A stretch of DNA of 64,000 bases, from NCBI RefSeq assembly GCF_003732265.1, contig NZ_MOBK01000014.1, forward strand, positions 1 through 64,000. Direction: 5' to 3'. Numbering within the stretch: the stretch's first letter is position 1; every line of letters starts with the position of its first letter. Made by a program: the position numbers and the translations under genes. The stretch comes from Pseudomonas brassicacearum (lineage in GTDB: Bacteria > Pseudomonadota > Gammaproteobacteria > Pseudomonadales > Pseudomonadaceae). The notes below the pieces were generated by a model. The model was not told the origin of the DNA. It saw nothing but the letters and a program-made list of their open reading frames with translations, and made no database searches. Positions 8,193 to 16,090 of this stretch are shown here, piece after piece.

Positions 8193-9272
8193 TCACAGTT
8201 GATTGGCCACCGCCATATTCACAAACTGCGTATCAAACCGCAGCTTGATGTTGTTCGTGTCACCCAGGGTCGAGCCATCGGCGAATTGCATGCCCACGGC
8301 ATCGGCGCTGGTCGCGGCCTGACCGAGCAGGCCCTTGGCGAAGGAGAAGGTGCGGACCTTTTCCATGGTGTGGCGGATCGCGTCGGAATTGGCGAACTCA
8401 AACGCGGTGCCCGGCGTGTAGAACAGCATGGTTTGCGTCAGTTGATCCTCGTAGCCTTTGAGGTCGGTGCCCGAACGTTCAGCCATCGAGGTGCGTGCGG
8501 CGATCGCCTGGCCGTTGTCGCCGGACATCAGTTGCAGCGTTTCGAACCAGGCACCGACCAGCGCCTTGCCCAGTTCCGGGTTGGCCTTCAGGGTCTCGGT
8601 GTTGACCGCCATCATGTCGATGATCTCGCCTGGGATTTCCTTGGAGGTAAACACCTCGACCGCCGTCGGTGACTGTTTCATCACCGTGCTCAGTTGCGGG
8701 TTCCACAGCGCCGCTGCGGTTACGCCGGGGGTGGTGAACGATGCCACGGCATCGGCGTCCGAGGTGTTCATGATCTTGATGTCCCGCTGCGACAGGCCAT
8801 GAATATCCAGTGCGCGGGACATCAGGTAGTCGGAGACCGACAGCTCCACCAGATTGACCTGCTGGCCCTTGATGTCGGCGAAGGTCTTGCCGTGTTTGAG
8901 CACGATGGCATCGTTGCCGTTGGAATAATCGCCGAGGATCAGGCCGGTGGTGTCCACGCCGTTGGCACTCGGGATGGTCAGGGCGTCCATGTTGGTCATG
9001 CCGCAGGCATCGAACGCGCCGGCCGCGTATTGGTTGATCGACTCGATGTAGTCGTTGAGCTGCACCAGTTCGATCTTGATCCCGTACTTCTTCGCCCACT
9101 TGTCGATGATCCCGTGTTCACTGGCGTAACCCCAGGGCATCCAGCCGGAATAGATCGACCACGCCACCTTGAACTCCTGCTTTTTCTCCGCCGCCGAAGC
9201 GCCGAACGCGAGACAGGACACGGCCAGCAACACCGCTGCGAAACGGTAAAACACGCACGAGAATGCCTTCAT
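8193..9272 (-). CDS. ABC transporter periplasmic substrate-binding protein, urea-carboxylase-associated type
   Basis: 359 residues with a signal peptide (residues 1-27, ending FGASAA). The mature N-terminus KVAWSIYSGWMPWGYASEHG, plus GMTNMDALTIPSANGVD and NLVELSVSDYL, match the SsuA/THI5-like binding proteins annotated as putative urea ABC transporter components beside urea carboxylase. Those clusters are now tied to guanidine use. No permease or ATPase gene is adjacent, so the protein must work with components encoded elsewhere. It is the last gene of an operon starting with a 2OG oxygenase behind a guanidine-II-like riboswitch, so a guanidino or related cation ligand is a reasonable inference. 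Start ATG 9272 follows GAGG. Confidence 0.85.
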   Translation of the reverse strand: MKAFSCVFYRFAAVLLAVSCLAFGASAAEKKQEFKVAWSIYSGWMPWGYASEHGIIDKWAKKYGIKIELVQLNDYIESINQYAAGAFDACGMTNMDALTIPSANGVDTTGLILGDYSNGNDAIVLKHGKTFADIKGQQVNLVELSVSDYLMSRALDIHGLSQRDIKIMNTSDADAVASFTTPGVTAAALWNPQLSTVMKQSPTAVEVFTSKEIPGEIIDMMAVNTETLKANPELGKALVGAWFETLQLMSGDNGQAIAARTSMAERSGTDLKGYEDQLTQTMLFYTPGTAFEFANSDAIRHTMEKVRTFSFAKGLLGQAATSADAVGMQFADGSTLGDTNNIKLRFDTQFVNMAVANQL

Positions 9273-9311
9273 GGAAACCTCACGGGTTATGAAATGGGTG
9301 ACGCGTTGATG

Positions 9312-10259
9312 TCAAACGAGCGGCTGGGTGTAGCGGCTCAAGGTCGGGGATTCACGTTCGTACCATTGCGCGGCGCTGGCGGTGAATCCGCTGGTTTGTG
9401 CGTAGCTGATGTCGGGTTCCAGGGTGTCGATGACGAACAGCCGTTCTCGGGCAACGCCCTCGACGGTGATCAATTGCGAGACGTGCTTGCCGTCGGCCCG
9501 CCGCTCGAAACCCTCCAGCGAAATCAATGGCTGACCGACACGGCCAGCGCAGGTAGAAAGCGTCACTTTGTAGCCTGCTTCGAGAGAACCTTCGGCAATC
9601 GATGTCTCGAAGTTGAACGCGCGCTTGAGCCACTGCGGGTCTTCACCGTGGCGGGCGACCAGATCCCGCAGCGGCTCGCCCTCAGGACCGGACTCGAGCG
9701 GATCAGCCCGCCCCAGCACCATCGCCGCATGCTCACCACAGACGATCAAGCCACCGCCACGGTGATGCACAAAACCGTTTTCGACTTCTCGTTCCTCCAG
9801 CAAGCGCAAGCCGATCAAGACACCCGGCTTTGATAACTGAAGTCGCCAGTCTTCGACATAGGCACCGCTGGGGGCAAACTCGATCATGCAGTTGCCGATG
9901 CGCTTGAGCACACCGGGCTCGGGCCAACGGTTATGCAGCTGAAACGAGGTGTCGGTGTGCCAACTCAACACGTCGCCTTGCCATGAACACAACGCTTCCC
10001 AGCCTTCGTAATTGGCCAGGGTCTGCAACTCTTCGGCGCTGTATTCCAGCAGCGGTTTGGCCGGCACTTGTTGGCCTTCCAGCGGCAGGCGCAAATCGAT
10101 GGTGAAGTGGCGGCTTTGAAACCAGCAGACGTGGGTGCACACGTCGGTCAGGCCGTCAGCGAAACTGATCGACCGGCGTTTGTAGAAGCCGAGCATCCAG
10201 TCCGGTACGCCACCAGCGGCGGGTTGCGGATATTGGGTAACAAGATCCAGCAGATTCAT
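9312..10259 (-). CDS. unrecognised 315-residue protein of the guanidine-riboswitch operon
   Basis: No signal peptide or membrane helix is apparent. The sequence is rich in Trp and aromatic residues (FQSRHFTIDLRLP, YEGWEALCSWQGD, FQLHNRWPEPGVLKRIGNCM), with alternating hydrophobic patterns suggesting a beta-rich fold; two Cys lie in CTHVCW near residue 41. I do not recognise the family and see no catalytic motif. The ATG begins one base after the stop of the upstream oxygenase, indicating translational coupling; the binding-protein gene follows after 39 bp. By position it may help process the oxygenase product or substrate, but that is only inference from operon context. Confidence 0.85.
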   Translation of the reverse strand: MNLLDLVTQYPQPAAGGVPDWMLGFYKRRSISFADGLTDVCTHVCWFQSRHFTIDLRLPLEGQQVPAKPLLEYSAEELQTLANYEGWEALCSWQGDVLSWHTDTSFQLHNRWPEPGVLKRIGNCMIEFAPSGAYVEDWRLQLSKPGVLIGLRLLEEREVENGFVHHRGGGLIVCGEHAAMVLGRADPLESGPEGEPLRDLVARHGEDPQWLKRAFNFETSIAEGSLEAGYKVTLSTCAGRVGQPLISLEGFERRADGKHVSQLITVEGVARERLFVIDTLEPDISYAQTSGFTASAAQWYERESPTLSRYTQPLV

Positions 10260-10260
10260 T

Positions 10261-11310
10261 TCAAACCTCCCCGGCCATGGCGGCGCGACCGAACGAGGAC
10301 AACCCCTTGGCGCCGTCAGGCAAGCTCAACTCGCCGGCGGCCAGTCGCTGCTTGAGGTAACGGAAGGTTTGCAGGGTTTGCGCGTAGAGGTGATCGCCGC
10401 AGACATGCGGCCCATAACGGCTGGGGGTTTGCAGGTCGAGCAACTGCGCGATGGGCTCGATGAGCGTGTCGTAGTCACAGGCGCAAAACATCGGGAAGGC
10501 GTAGCGTTCCTGAGCGACTTTGCGCACCCGGTGAGCGGTGGCGACGTAACGGCCGTTGCTCAGCACTTCCATCATGTCGCCGATGTTGATCACAAACGCA
10601 CCGTCCACCAACGGCACGTCGATCCACTGCCCTGCCCCGTTCAACACTTCAAGGCCCGGTGCGGTCGGCAGCAGGATGGTGAAGCATTCGTAGTCAGTGT
10701 GCGCGCCTATGCCAGGGCGATCCACCGGGGCATTCGGCGAGAAGGGATAGTGGATCAGCCGAAGTTGACTCGGCGGGTTGTTCACCCGTTGGCTGATGGC
10801 GTTTTCCGGCAGGCCCAGCGCCAGCGCGAAGCCACGAAACAACGTGAGGCTGAGGTTGAACACGGCGTCGTAGTAGGCCTTGATGTCGTCCTTGAAACCC
10901 GGCAAGACCGGCCAGCGATTGGGCCCGAGCATCGGCCGTCGCCCTAATGCCGGCGCGTAATCGAAGCCGACGTCGAAGGCTTCCTTGTGGTCGATAGTTC
11001 CCTCGACAAATTGCTCCTCACCTTCGGGCACATAGCCGCTGTGGTTGCTCGACAGTCCAATGTAGTCCTGCATCTTCTGCTCGTTCGACTGGGCGAAATA
11101 GTCCGCTGCCCGTTGCTTGAGCCGATGGATGATCTGCGGGTCGATACCGTGACCGGTCACATAGAGAAACCCGGCCTGCGAGGCGGCGTCGCCCAAGGCA
11201 CTCGCCGCGTTTATACGTTCGGATTCGAGGCTCGAAAACAGCCCGCTGATGTCCACTAGGGGCAAGGTTTCGAAGGCTGAATGAGGGGTAATTCGAGGCA
11301 TGGCCGCCAT
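10261..11310 (-). CDS. 2-oxoglutarate/Fe(II)-dependent oxygenase, isopenicillin N synthase-like
   Basis: 349 residues. The iron facial triad is His204-Thr-Asp206 (GIGAHTDYE) and His260 (VATAHRV); Arg269 (ERYAF) is placed to bind the 2-oxoglutarate carboxylate. An N-terminal DIOX_N-like part has FLYVTGHGID. GIGAHTDY and ERYAF also resemble the ethylene-forming enzyme (GIGAHTDYG, ERFAC), whose relatives hydroxylate arginine or homoarginine side chains and can release guanidine. Start ATG 11310 follows a strong AGGAGG (11322-11317), with a guanidine-II-like riboswitch upstream. First gene of a three-gene operon. The enzyme class is clear; that it acts on a guanidino compound is inferred from the riboswitch and the binding protein. 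Confidence 0.92.
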   Translation of the reverse strand: MAAMPRITPHSAFETLPLVDISGLFSSLESERINAASALGDAASQAGFLYVTGHGIDPQIIHRLKQRAADYFAQSNEQKMQDYIGLSSNHSGYVPEGEEQFVEGTIDHKEAFDVGFDYAPALGRRPMLGPNRWPVLPGFKDDIKAYYDAVFNLSLTLFRGFALALGLPENAISQRVNNPPSQLRLIHYPFSPNAPVDRPGIGAHTDYECFTILLPTAPGLEVLNGAGQWIDVPLVDGAFVINIGDMMEVLSNGRYVATAHRVRKVAQERYAFPMFCACDYDTLIEPIAQLLDLQTPSRYGPHVCGDHLYAQTLQTFRYLKQRLAAGELSLPDGAKGLSSFGRAAMAGEV

Positions 11311-11341
11311 AAGTAACCTCCTGATGATTAGTCAAAATGTC

Positions 11342-11392
11342 ACCTGGTCGTCCAGATATCGCAGAGCCGTGAGGCCTCCGGGTCGTCCCGGA
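11342..11392 (-). ncRNA. guanidine-II (mini-ykkC) riboswitch candidate
   Basis: Read on the minus strand: hairpin 1 is TCCGGG-ACGA-CCCGGA (11392-11377, perfect 6-bp stem), then a 19-nt linker, then hairpin 2 ATCTGG-ACGA-CCAGGT (11357-11342, 6 pairs including one G-U). Two short hairpins with ACGR tetraloops upstream of a ribosome site are the defining features of mini-ykkC RNAs, in which the paired loops bind guanidine. The AGGAGG site lies 19 nt after hairpin 2, which suits translational control. A further hairpin (CGCACC/GGTGCG, 11415-11398) lies just 5' of the element. Confidence 0.85.
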
Positions 11393-11437
11393 TCAATCGC
11401 ACCGAAAAAGGTGCGCTAGGACAGCAGCAATGTGCAT

Positions 11438-11455
11438 GCCACGTTTGCACGTGGC
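11438..11455. other. inverted repeat in the oxygenase / thioesterase intergenic region
   Basis: GCCACGT-TTGC-ACGTGGC, a perfect 7-bp stem with a 4-nt loop, lies in the divergent 312-bp gap, about 45 bp upstream of the riboswitch on the minus strand. It could be an operator or a small hairpin in the leader; no T-run follows. Confidence 0.5.
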
Positions 11456-11622
11456 CTGCATCACAGCGCTATCTCGTTGATTTGAAAGCACCGGCTCCCA
11501 TTCGGGGAAGCTGGGGGCGCTCGGCGTGCGATGTTAAACAGGCACCAGGATGGCGCAATGGACTTCCCCTCGTTCCGGCGTTTTAATCGCAGGCGGACTT
11601 CAAGGCACAACAAGGGATCACT

Positions 11623-12117
11623 ATGCTCGATATCTCCATGCAGGACCGCGCCGCACCGGATGGCGTGTGCTACGGCTGCGGCAGCCGCAACCCTCACGGG
11701 TTGCACGTCAAGAGCCACTGGCACGAGGACGGCGTGCACGTCGTCGCCGAGCACCTGCCCGAGGCCAAATACTGTGGCTGGCCGGATCTGGTGTATGGCG
11801 GCTTGATTGCGATGTTGGTGGATTGCCATTCGAACTGGACGGCCATGGCGTATCACTACCGGACCGAAAACCGCGAGCCGGGCTCCCAGCCGCGGATCGA
11901 CTGCGTCACCGGCAACCTGGGCATCAAGTTCATCAAACCGACACCGATGGGCGTTGCGCTGACTTTGCGCGCCAGGGTCGAGGGCGACGTCGGGCGCAAG
12001 ACTCGCGTCATCTGCGAGGTGTACGCCGACGGCGTGCTCACGGCCGTGGGCGACTCAGTGTTTGTCCGGGTCGATACCGGGCAACTGGCCGCCGCAGCGC
12101 ATGGTCGTGAGGTTTAG
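11623..12117 (+). CDS. PaaI/hotdog-fold thioesterase family protein
   Basis: 164 residues. CYGCGSRNPHGL near the start is the N-terminal signature of the YbgC/PaaI-type family members, and LVYGGLIAMLVDCHSNW is the hotdog helix carrying the usual acidic residue. GIKFIKPTPMG and the beta strands after it complete the fold. Such proteins hydrolyse acyl-CoA thioesters; the substrate is not evident. It is transcribed divergently from the guanidine-riboswitch operon and stands alone. Confidence 0.85.
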   Translation: MLDISMQDRAAPDGVCYGCGSRNPHGLHVKSHWHEDGVHVVAEHLPEAKYCGWPDLVYGGLIAMLVDCHSNWTAMAYHYRTENREPGSQPRIDCVTGNLGIKFIKPTPMGVALTLRARVEGDVGRKTRVICEVYADGVLTAVGDSVFVRVDTGQLAAAAHGREV

Positions 12118-12132
12118 GTGTTGTGAGCCTCA

Positions 12133-12159
12133 GGGTCGGCCGAGCTACTTCGCCGACCC
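12133..12159. terminator. hairpin between convergent thioesterase and hydrolase genes
   Basis: GGGTCGGC (12133-12140) pairs with GCCGACCC (12152-12159). The right arm lies inside the last codons of the minus-strand hydrolase gene. No strong T-run, so this is a moderate candidate. Confidence 0.5.
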
Positions 12160-12765
12160 GTCATGGGGCTTGTAGAACACGAACAAACCGATGCTCGCCG
12201 TTTTGATGTACTTCTTGGCCCAGACCGGTTTTACCGTCTTGTCATGGAAATACATCGCGCCGCCGGTGTGATCCGGCAGTTGCTTGTTCAGCGCCTTGCG
12301 CGCGATTTCCTTGGCCAGCGCATATTGGGTTTCTTGCTGGGCAGTGTCCGGTTTCCCGTCGCACCACCAGGAGAACTGGCAGCTTTTGGTTTCGGAACCT
12401 TGCTTGACCACTGCGCACACCGTATCGGGAAAACCCTCGTGGCCGAGGCGGTTCATCACCACGTTGGCCACCGCTTCCATGTCGTCCGTGTCCTTGCCTT
12501 TGGCTTCCCAGTAAATGGAGCGCGCCATGCAGGTAATCGCGTCGTCCAGCGGCGCCGTGCCGGCCGGGTCGACGGCCTGGACTTCGGACTGGGTGATGGC
12601 CTCGGACTTGGGCACCGGCACATTGCTGCTCTTCTCGGCAGCCTTCTGCTCAAGCACCTGCGCCTTGTCTTCCGCGACCTCCTTTTTTTGTTGTTGATCG
12701 TCGGCCATGGACTGACCGGCAAGTAGACAAAGGGCGAGAAACGCGGCGATCCAATTCAAGGACAT
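12145..12765 (-). CDS. SleB-like cell wall hydrolase (Hydrolase_2 family), exported
   Basis: 206 residues from the ATG at 12765, giving MSLNWIAAFLALCLLAGQSMA as signal peptide; a TTG five codons upstream is less likely. A charged, coiled-coil-like linker (DDQQQKKEVAEDKAQVLEQKAAEK) precedes the catalytic domain, which begins ITCMARSIYWEAKGKD with the conserved Glu, then AVANVVMNRLGHEGFPDTVCAVV and CQFSWWCDG. This is the SleB/CwlJ fold, a lytic transglycosylase-like muramidase family acting on peptidoglycan in the periplasm. It stands alone between a thioesterase and a divergent CAP-domain gene. Confidence 0.9.
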   Translation of the reverse strand: MSLNWIAAFLALCLLAGQSMADDQQQKKEVAEDKAQVLEQKAAEKSSNVPVPKSEAITQSEVQAVDPAGTAPLDDAITCMARSIYWEAKGKDTDDMEAVANVVMNRLGHEGFPDTVCAVVKQGSETKSCQFSWWCDGKPDTAQQETQYALAKEIARKALNKQLPDHTGGAMYFHDKTVKPVWAKKYIKTASIGLFVFYKPHDGSAK

Positions 12766-12904
12766 GGTGCAAGCACTCAAGGGGGTGTTGATTCAGTGTA
12801 GTAGCCAAATCATGTCAACTACTGACCAACAAACTGCAAAAACCCATTGCCTTGTACGGGGGGAATTCGCGCATCATGGGCGCAGTCCGTCCAAGGGGGT
12901 TTCC

Positions 12905-13756
12905 ATGCACGTCTTTTCATCCGCTATGCGCTTGTCGGGGTTGTCGTTGGGTCTGGTGCTTGCCACAACGGCCATGGCGTCCGATGAATCGCAACTGGCC
13001 GATTCGATCAACGCCTTTCGCAGCCTGCCGCAGAGTTGCGCCGGTCAGGTCTCGCCGGAGTTGCCACCGTTGACCAGCGATCCGCGCCTGATTTTGCCGG
13101 CCAGTGGGCAGGTCGACTTGCAGCAGGCCATGGTGCGTGCGTCGTACCCGATGCTCCATGTGCAAGCGATATCCCTGACCGGCCCGCGTGATGCGCAAGC
13201 GGCGATGATGGCGGTCCAGGAAAGCTTCTGCCAGGTGGTGCTGAACCTGAAATTCGTCGACATCGGCGTCAGCCGCCAGGGCAACGACTGGCGCATCGTA
13301 CTCGCCCGCCCGCTGTTGACCGCGCGCCTGGGTGATGCCGCCGCCGAAGGCCAGAAGCTGTTGGTCGAGCTCAATGCCGCGCGCAGTAAACCCCGTCAGT
13401 GCGGCGCCCAGCCCTTTGCCGCGACCACCCCGCTGGCCTGGAACGCCACCCTCGCGTCCGCCGCCGAAACCAACTCGCGGGCCATGGCCAACGGCAACTA
13501 TTTTGATCACAAGGACCGCGACGGTCGCACGCCGGGGGATCGCGCGGAACTGGCGGGTTATGTCTATCAGCAGATCGGCGAGAACATTGCCGCCGGGCAA
13601 GACACCGTGCGCAAGGTGGTCGACGGCTGGCTGGCCAGCCCCGGTCATTGCGCCAACCTGATGAACCCACAGTTCCGTGAGCTCGGCGCGGCTTACGCGA
13701 ACGATCCAAAAAGCGATGCCGGCATCTACTGGACGGCCATGTTCGGTACGCAATAA
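12905..13756 (+). CDS. CAP/SCP-domain secreted protein
   Basis: 283 residues from the ATG at 12905, with a signal peptide ending AMA near residue 22. The first half has no family I recognise. The C-terminal half (about 150-283) is a CAP (SCP/PR1-like) domain: ELNAARSKPRQCG, LAWNATLASAAETNSRAMA, then the metal-site elements YFDHKDRDGRTPGDRAELAG, GENIAAG and GHCANLMNPQFRELGAAYA. Bacterial CAP proteins are secreted; their biochemical role is mostly unsettled. Four Cys may form disulphides. Single gene, divergent from the wall hydrolase. Confidence 0.9.
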   Translation: MHVFSSAMRLSGLSLGLVLATTAMASDESQLADSINAFRSLPQSCAGQVSPELPPLTSDPRLILPASGQVDLQQAMVRASYPMLHVQAISLTGPRDAQAAMMAVQESFCQVVLNLKFVDIGVSRQGNDWRIVLARPLLTARLGDAAAEGQKLLVELNAARSKPRQCGAQPFAATTPLAWNATLASAAETNSRAMANGNYFDHKDRDGRTPGDRAELAGYVYQQIGENIAAGQDTVRKVVDGWLASPGHCANLMNPQFRELGAAYANDPKSDAGIYWTAMFGTQ

Positions 13757-13787
13757 GGACGATGACCAGAGCGGTGACGAGCCGTTC

Positions 13788-14024
13788 TTACAACGTTTGC
13801 TGACTGTTGCCGATGGTCTTGGCTTTTTCGATGGCCCAGTCCATCGCCGCCTCCATGTCCAGCAAGTGCGGGGACGGATGGTGGTCCTCTTCAATCACCG
13901 AGCCATCCGGCCGGTACACACCGATGAGCATTTTCAGGGAGCCGTCCTTCAGTATCTCGGCCGTGACCTTGATCGAGCATCCGTTGGAAAGCGTCTCCTT
14001 GTGTTCCTCATGGCGTTCAGTCAT
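13788..14024 (-). CDS. conserved small protein of unknown function (78 aa)
   Basis: Starts at the ATG at 14024, which has GGGGGAG upstream; a longer open frame upstream is not supported. The product is acidic and soluble (SNGCSIKVTAEILKDGSLKM, GVYRPDGSVIEEDHHPSPHLLD). It reads like a single compact beta-alpha domain with no catalytic motif that I recognise. It is convergent with the CAP-protein gene. Confidence 0.75.
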   Translation of the reverse strand: MTERHEEHKETLSNGCSIKVTAEILKDGSLKMLIGVYRPDGSVIEEDHHPSPHLLDMEAAMDWAIEKAKTIGNSQQTL

Positions 14025-14224
14025 CGCTGTCTCCCCCGCGTGGTGGATGGATCGAGTCCGGCATCCTTCTGAGCGTAGTAGAAGTTCGCCCGGGGTCATC
14101 GCCGGCCATGGTTCGTTTCAATGGCAACGAACCTGCCGAGACAGCGGCGTAATGCCACCTATACTGCATTTCACCAACCCCGCCCGGGGCCTGCGCTACT
14201 TACAATAAAAAGCAGAGGTGGAAC

Positions 14225-15988
14225 ATGGTCTGGCAGCAAATCTACGATCCCTTCGGTAACCCGGTCATCTCAACCCTCATGGCCGCCGTGCCGGTGGTGG
14301 TGATGCTGGCCTCCCTGGCGTTTTTCCACATCAAGGCGCACATGGCGGCGCTGCTCGCGCTGGCGTCCGCCCTGCTGATCGCGATCTTTGCCTTCGGCAT
14401 GCCGGCCAACATGGCGGGCTCGGCGGCGTTATTCGGCGCGGCCAACGGCTTGCTGCCGATTGGCTGGATCGTGCTCAACATCATCTTCCTGCACCGACTG
14501 ACCACCGAGAACGGCTCGTTCAAGGTGCTGCAGGATTCCCTGGCACGCATCACCGACGATCGACGCCTGCAATTGCTGCTGATCGCCTTCTGCTTCGGCG
14601 CGTTTTTCGAAGGCGCGGCCGGCTTCGGCACACCCGTGGCGGTGACCGGTGCGATTCTGATCGGGTTGGGCTTCTCGCCACTGGCCGCCTCTGGCCTGGC
14701 CTTGATCGCGAACACGGCGCCGGTGGCGTTCGGCGCGCTGGGTACACCGATCATTACCCTGGCCAAAGTGACCGGGCTGGACGAAATGGAACTGTCGATG
14801 ATGGTCGGTCGACAACTGCCATTCTTCTCGGTGCTGGTGCCGTTCTGGTTGATCTGGGCGTTCGCCGGTTGGCGCAAAATGCTCGAGATCTGGCCGGCGA
14901 TCCTCGTGGCCGGGGTCAGCTTCGCGGTCCCGCAATTCCTCGTGTCCAACTACCACGGGCCGATGCTCGTCGACGTGATCGCCGCATTGATTTCCATGGC
15001 CTGCCTGACCGGTTTCCTCAAGGTCTGGAAACCGGCCACGGTGCACACCTCGGCCGCCCTGACCGGGCGCGTCGACAACTCGAAAATCGATGCCGAACAT
15101 GAGCAGGCACCGGCGGCCGGCGGGACCTTTTCCGGCGATGCGAAACCGGCGGTGATGCGCGCCTGGATGCCGTGGATCATCCTCACGATCTTCGTCTTCG
15201 CCTGGGGCACCCAAGGTTTCAAAAACATGTTCGATACCCGTCCGGCGATCGATCCGCAAACCCAGTCGGTCAAGCTCGACCCGCAGGGCAAACCAATGCG
15301 TGAAGCCAACCCGGTTTTCGCGCCAGCCCTGACCTTCACCACCTTGCACCAGCAAATCGAGAAGGTGCCACCGGTGGTGCCGGCACCGAAAACCGAAGAG
15401 GCGATTTACAAATTCACCTGGTTCACCGCCACCGGCAGCGGCATCTTGCTGTCCGCCATCCTCGGCGGGCTGCTGATGGGCTACTCGATCCCGCAACTGG
15501 CCCGCCAATACCTGCGAACGCTGTGGGTGGTGCGCTACTCGCTGATCACCATCGCGGCGATGCTGGCCCTGGGTTACCTCACGCGTTACTCGGGACTGGA
15601 CGCGACCATGGGCCTGGCCTTCGCCGCGACCGGTATTTTCTACCCGATGTTCGGCACCCTCCTCGGCTGGCTCGGCGTGGCGTTGACCGGCTCGGACACC
15701 GCGTCCAACGTGTTGTTCGGCGGCTTGCAACGAGTCACGTCCGAACAGCTCGGGATCAGCCCGGTGCTGATGGCGGCGGCGAACAGCTCTGGCGGGGTCA
15801 TGGGCAAGATGGTCGACGCGCAGTCGATTGTGGTCGCGTCCACGGCAACACGCTGGTACGGGCATGAGGGGGAGATTCTGCGGTATGTGTTCTTCCACTC
15901 GATCGTGCTGGCGATTCTGGTCGGCGGGCTGGTGACGTTGCAGGCGTATGTGGCGCCGTTCAGTCACATGGTGGTGGGTGGGCATTAG
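14225..15988 (+). CDS. lldP: L-lactate permease
   Basis: 587 residues, the usual length of LctP/LldP proteins (TC 2.A.14). The N-terminus MVWQQIYDPFGNPVISTLMA and the conserved segment FGAFFEGAAGFGTPVAVTGA are characteristic, as is SGGVMGKMVDAQSIVVA near the end. About 13 to 14 membrane helices import L-lactate (also D-lactate and glycolate) with protons. No lldD/lldE or regulator gene is adjacent, unlike the usual lld operon. A hairpin follows the stop. Confidence 0.95.
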   Translation: MVWQQIYDPFGNPVISTLMAAVPVVVMLASLAFFHIKAHMAALLALASALLIAIFAFGMPANMAGSAALFGAANGLLPIGWIVLNIIFLHRLTTENGSFKVLQDSLARITDDRRLQLLLIAFCFGAFFEGAAGFGTPVAVTGAILIGLGFSPLAASGLALIANTAPVAFGALGTPIITLAKVTGLDEMELSMMVGRQLPFFSVLVPFWLIWAFAGWRKMLEIWPAILVAGVSFAVPQFLVSNYHGPMLVDVIAALISMACLTGFLKVWKPATVHTSAALTGRVDNSKIDAEHEQAPAAGGTFSGDAKPAVMRAWMPWIILTIFVFAWGTQGFKNMFDTRPAIDPQTQSVKLDPQGKPMREANPVFAPALTFTTLHQQIEKVPPVVPAPKTEEAIYKFTWFTATGSGILLSAILGGLLMGYSIPQLARQYLRTLWVVRYSLITIAAMLALGYLTRYSGLDATMGLAFAATGIFYPMFGTLLGWLGVALTGSDTASNVLFGGLQRVTSEQLGISPVLMAAANSSGGVMGKMVDAQSIVVASTATRWYGHEGEILRYVFFHSIVLAILVGGLVTLQAYVAPFSHMVVGGH

Positions 15989-16008
15989 TCCCCTCGGCAC
16001 ACCGTTTG

Positions 16009-16039
16009 CCACAACCCGGACGAATGGCCCGGGTTGTGG
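16009..16039. terminator. hairpin after lactate permease
   Basis: CCACAACCCGG / CCGGGTTGTGG, a perfect 11-bp stem with a 9-nt loop, 21 nt after the lldP stop. No T-run follows, so it may terminate weakly or protect the mRNA 3' end. Confidence 0.6.
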
Positions 16040-16090
16040 GCCAAACGCTGCTTTACTGGTTCAAATCCTGAACCTAAGGAAAGCGCCCCG

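Noticed and set aside
14429..16012. 527-codon open frame opposite lldP, and similar ones opposite the NCS1 permease (30210-31610), puuB (42763-44253), puuC (44298-45770) and puuA (45831-47330)
   Set aside because: His/Arg/Gly-rich composition, no ribosome sites, and each lies opposite a gene with clear family motifs.
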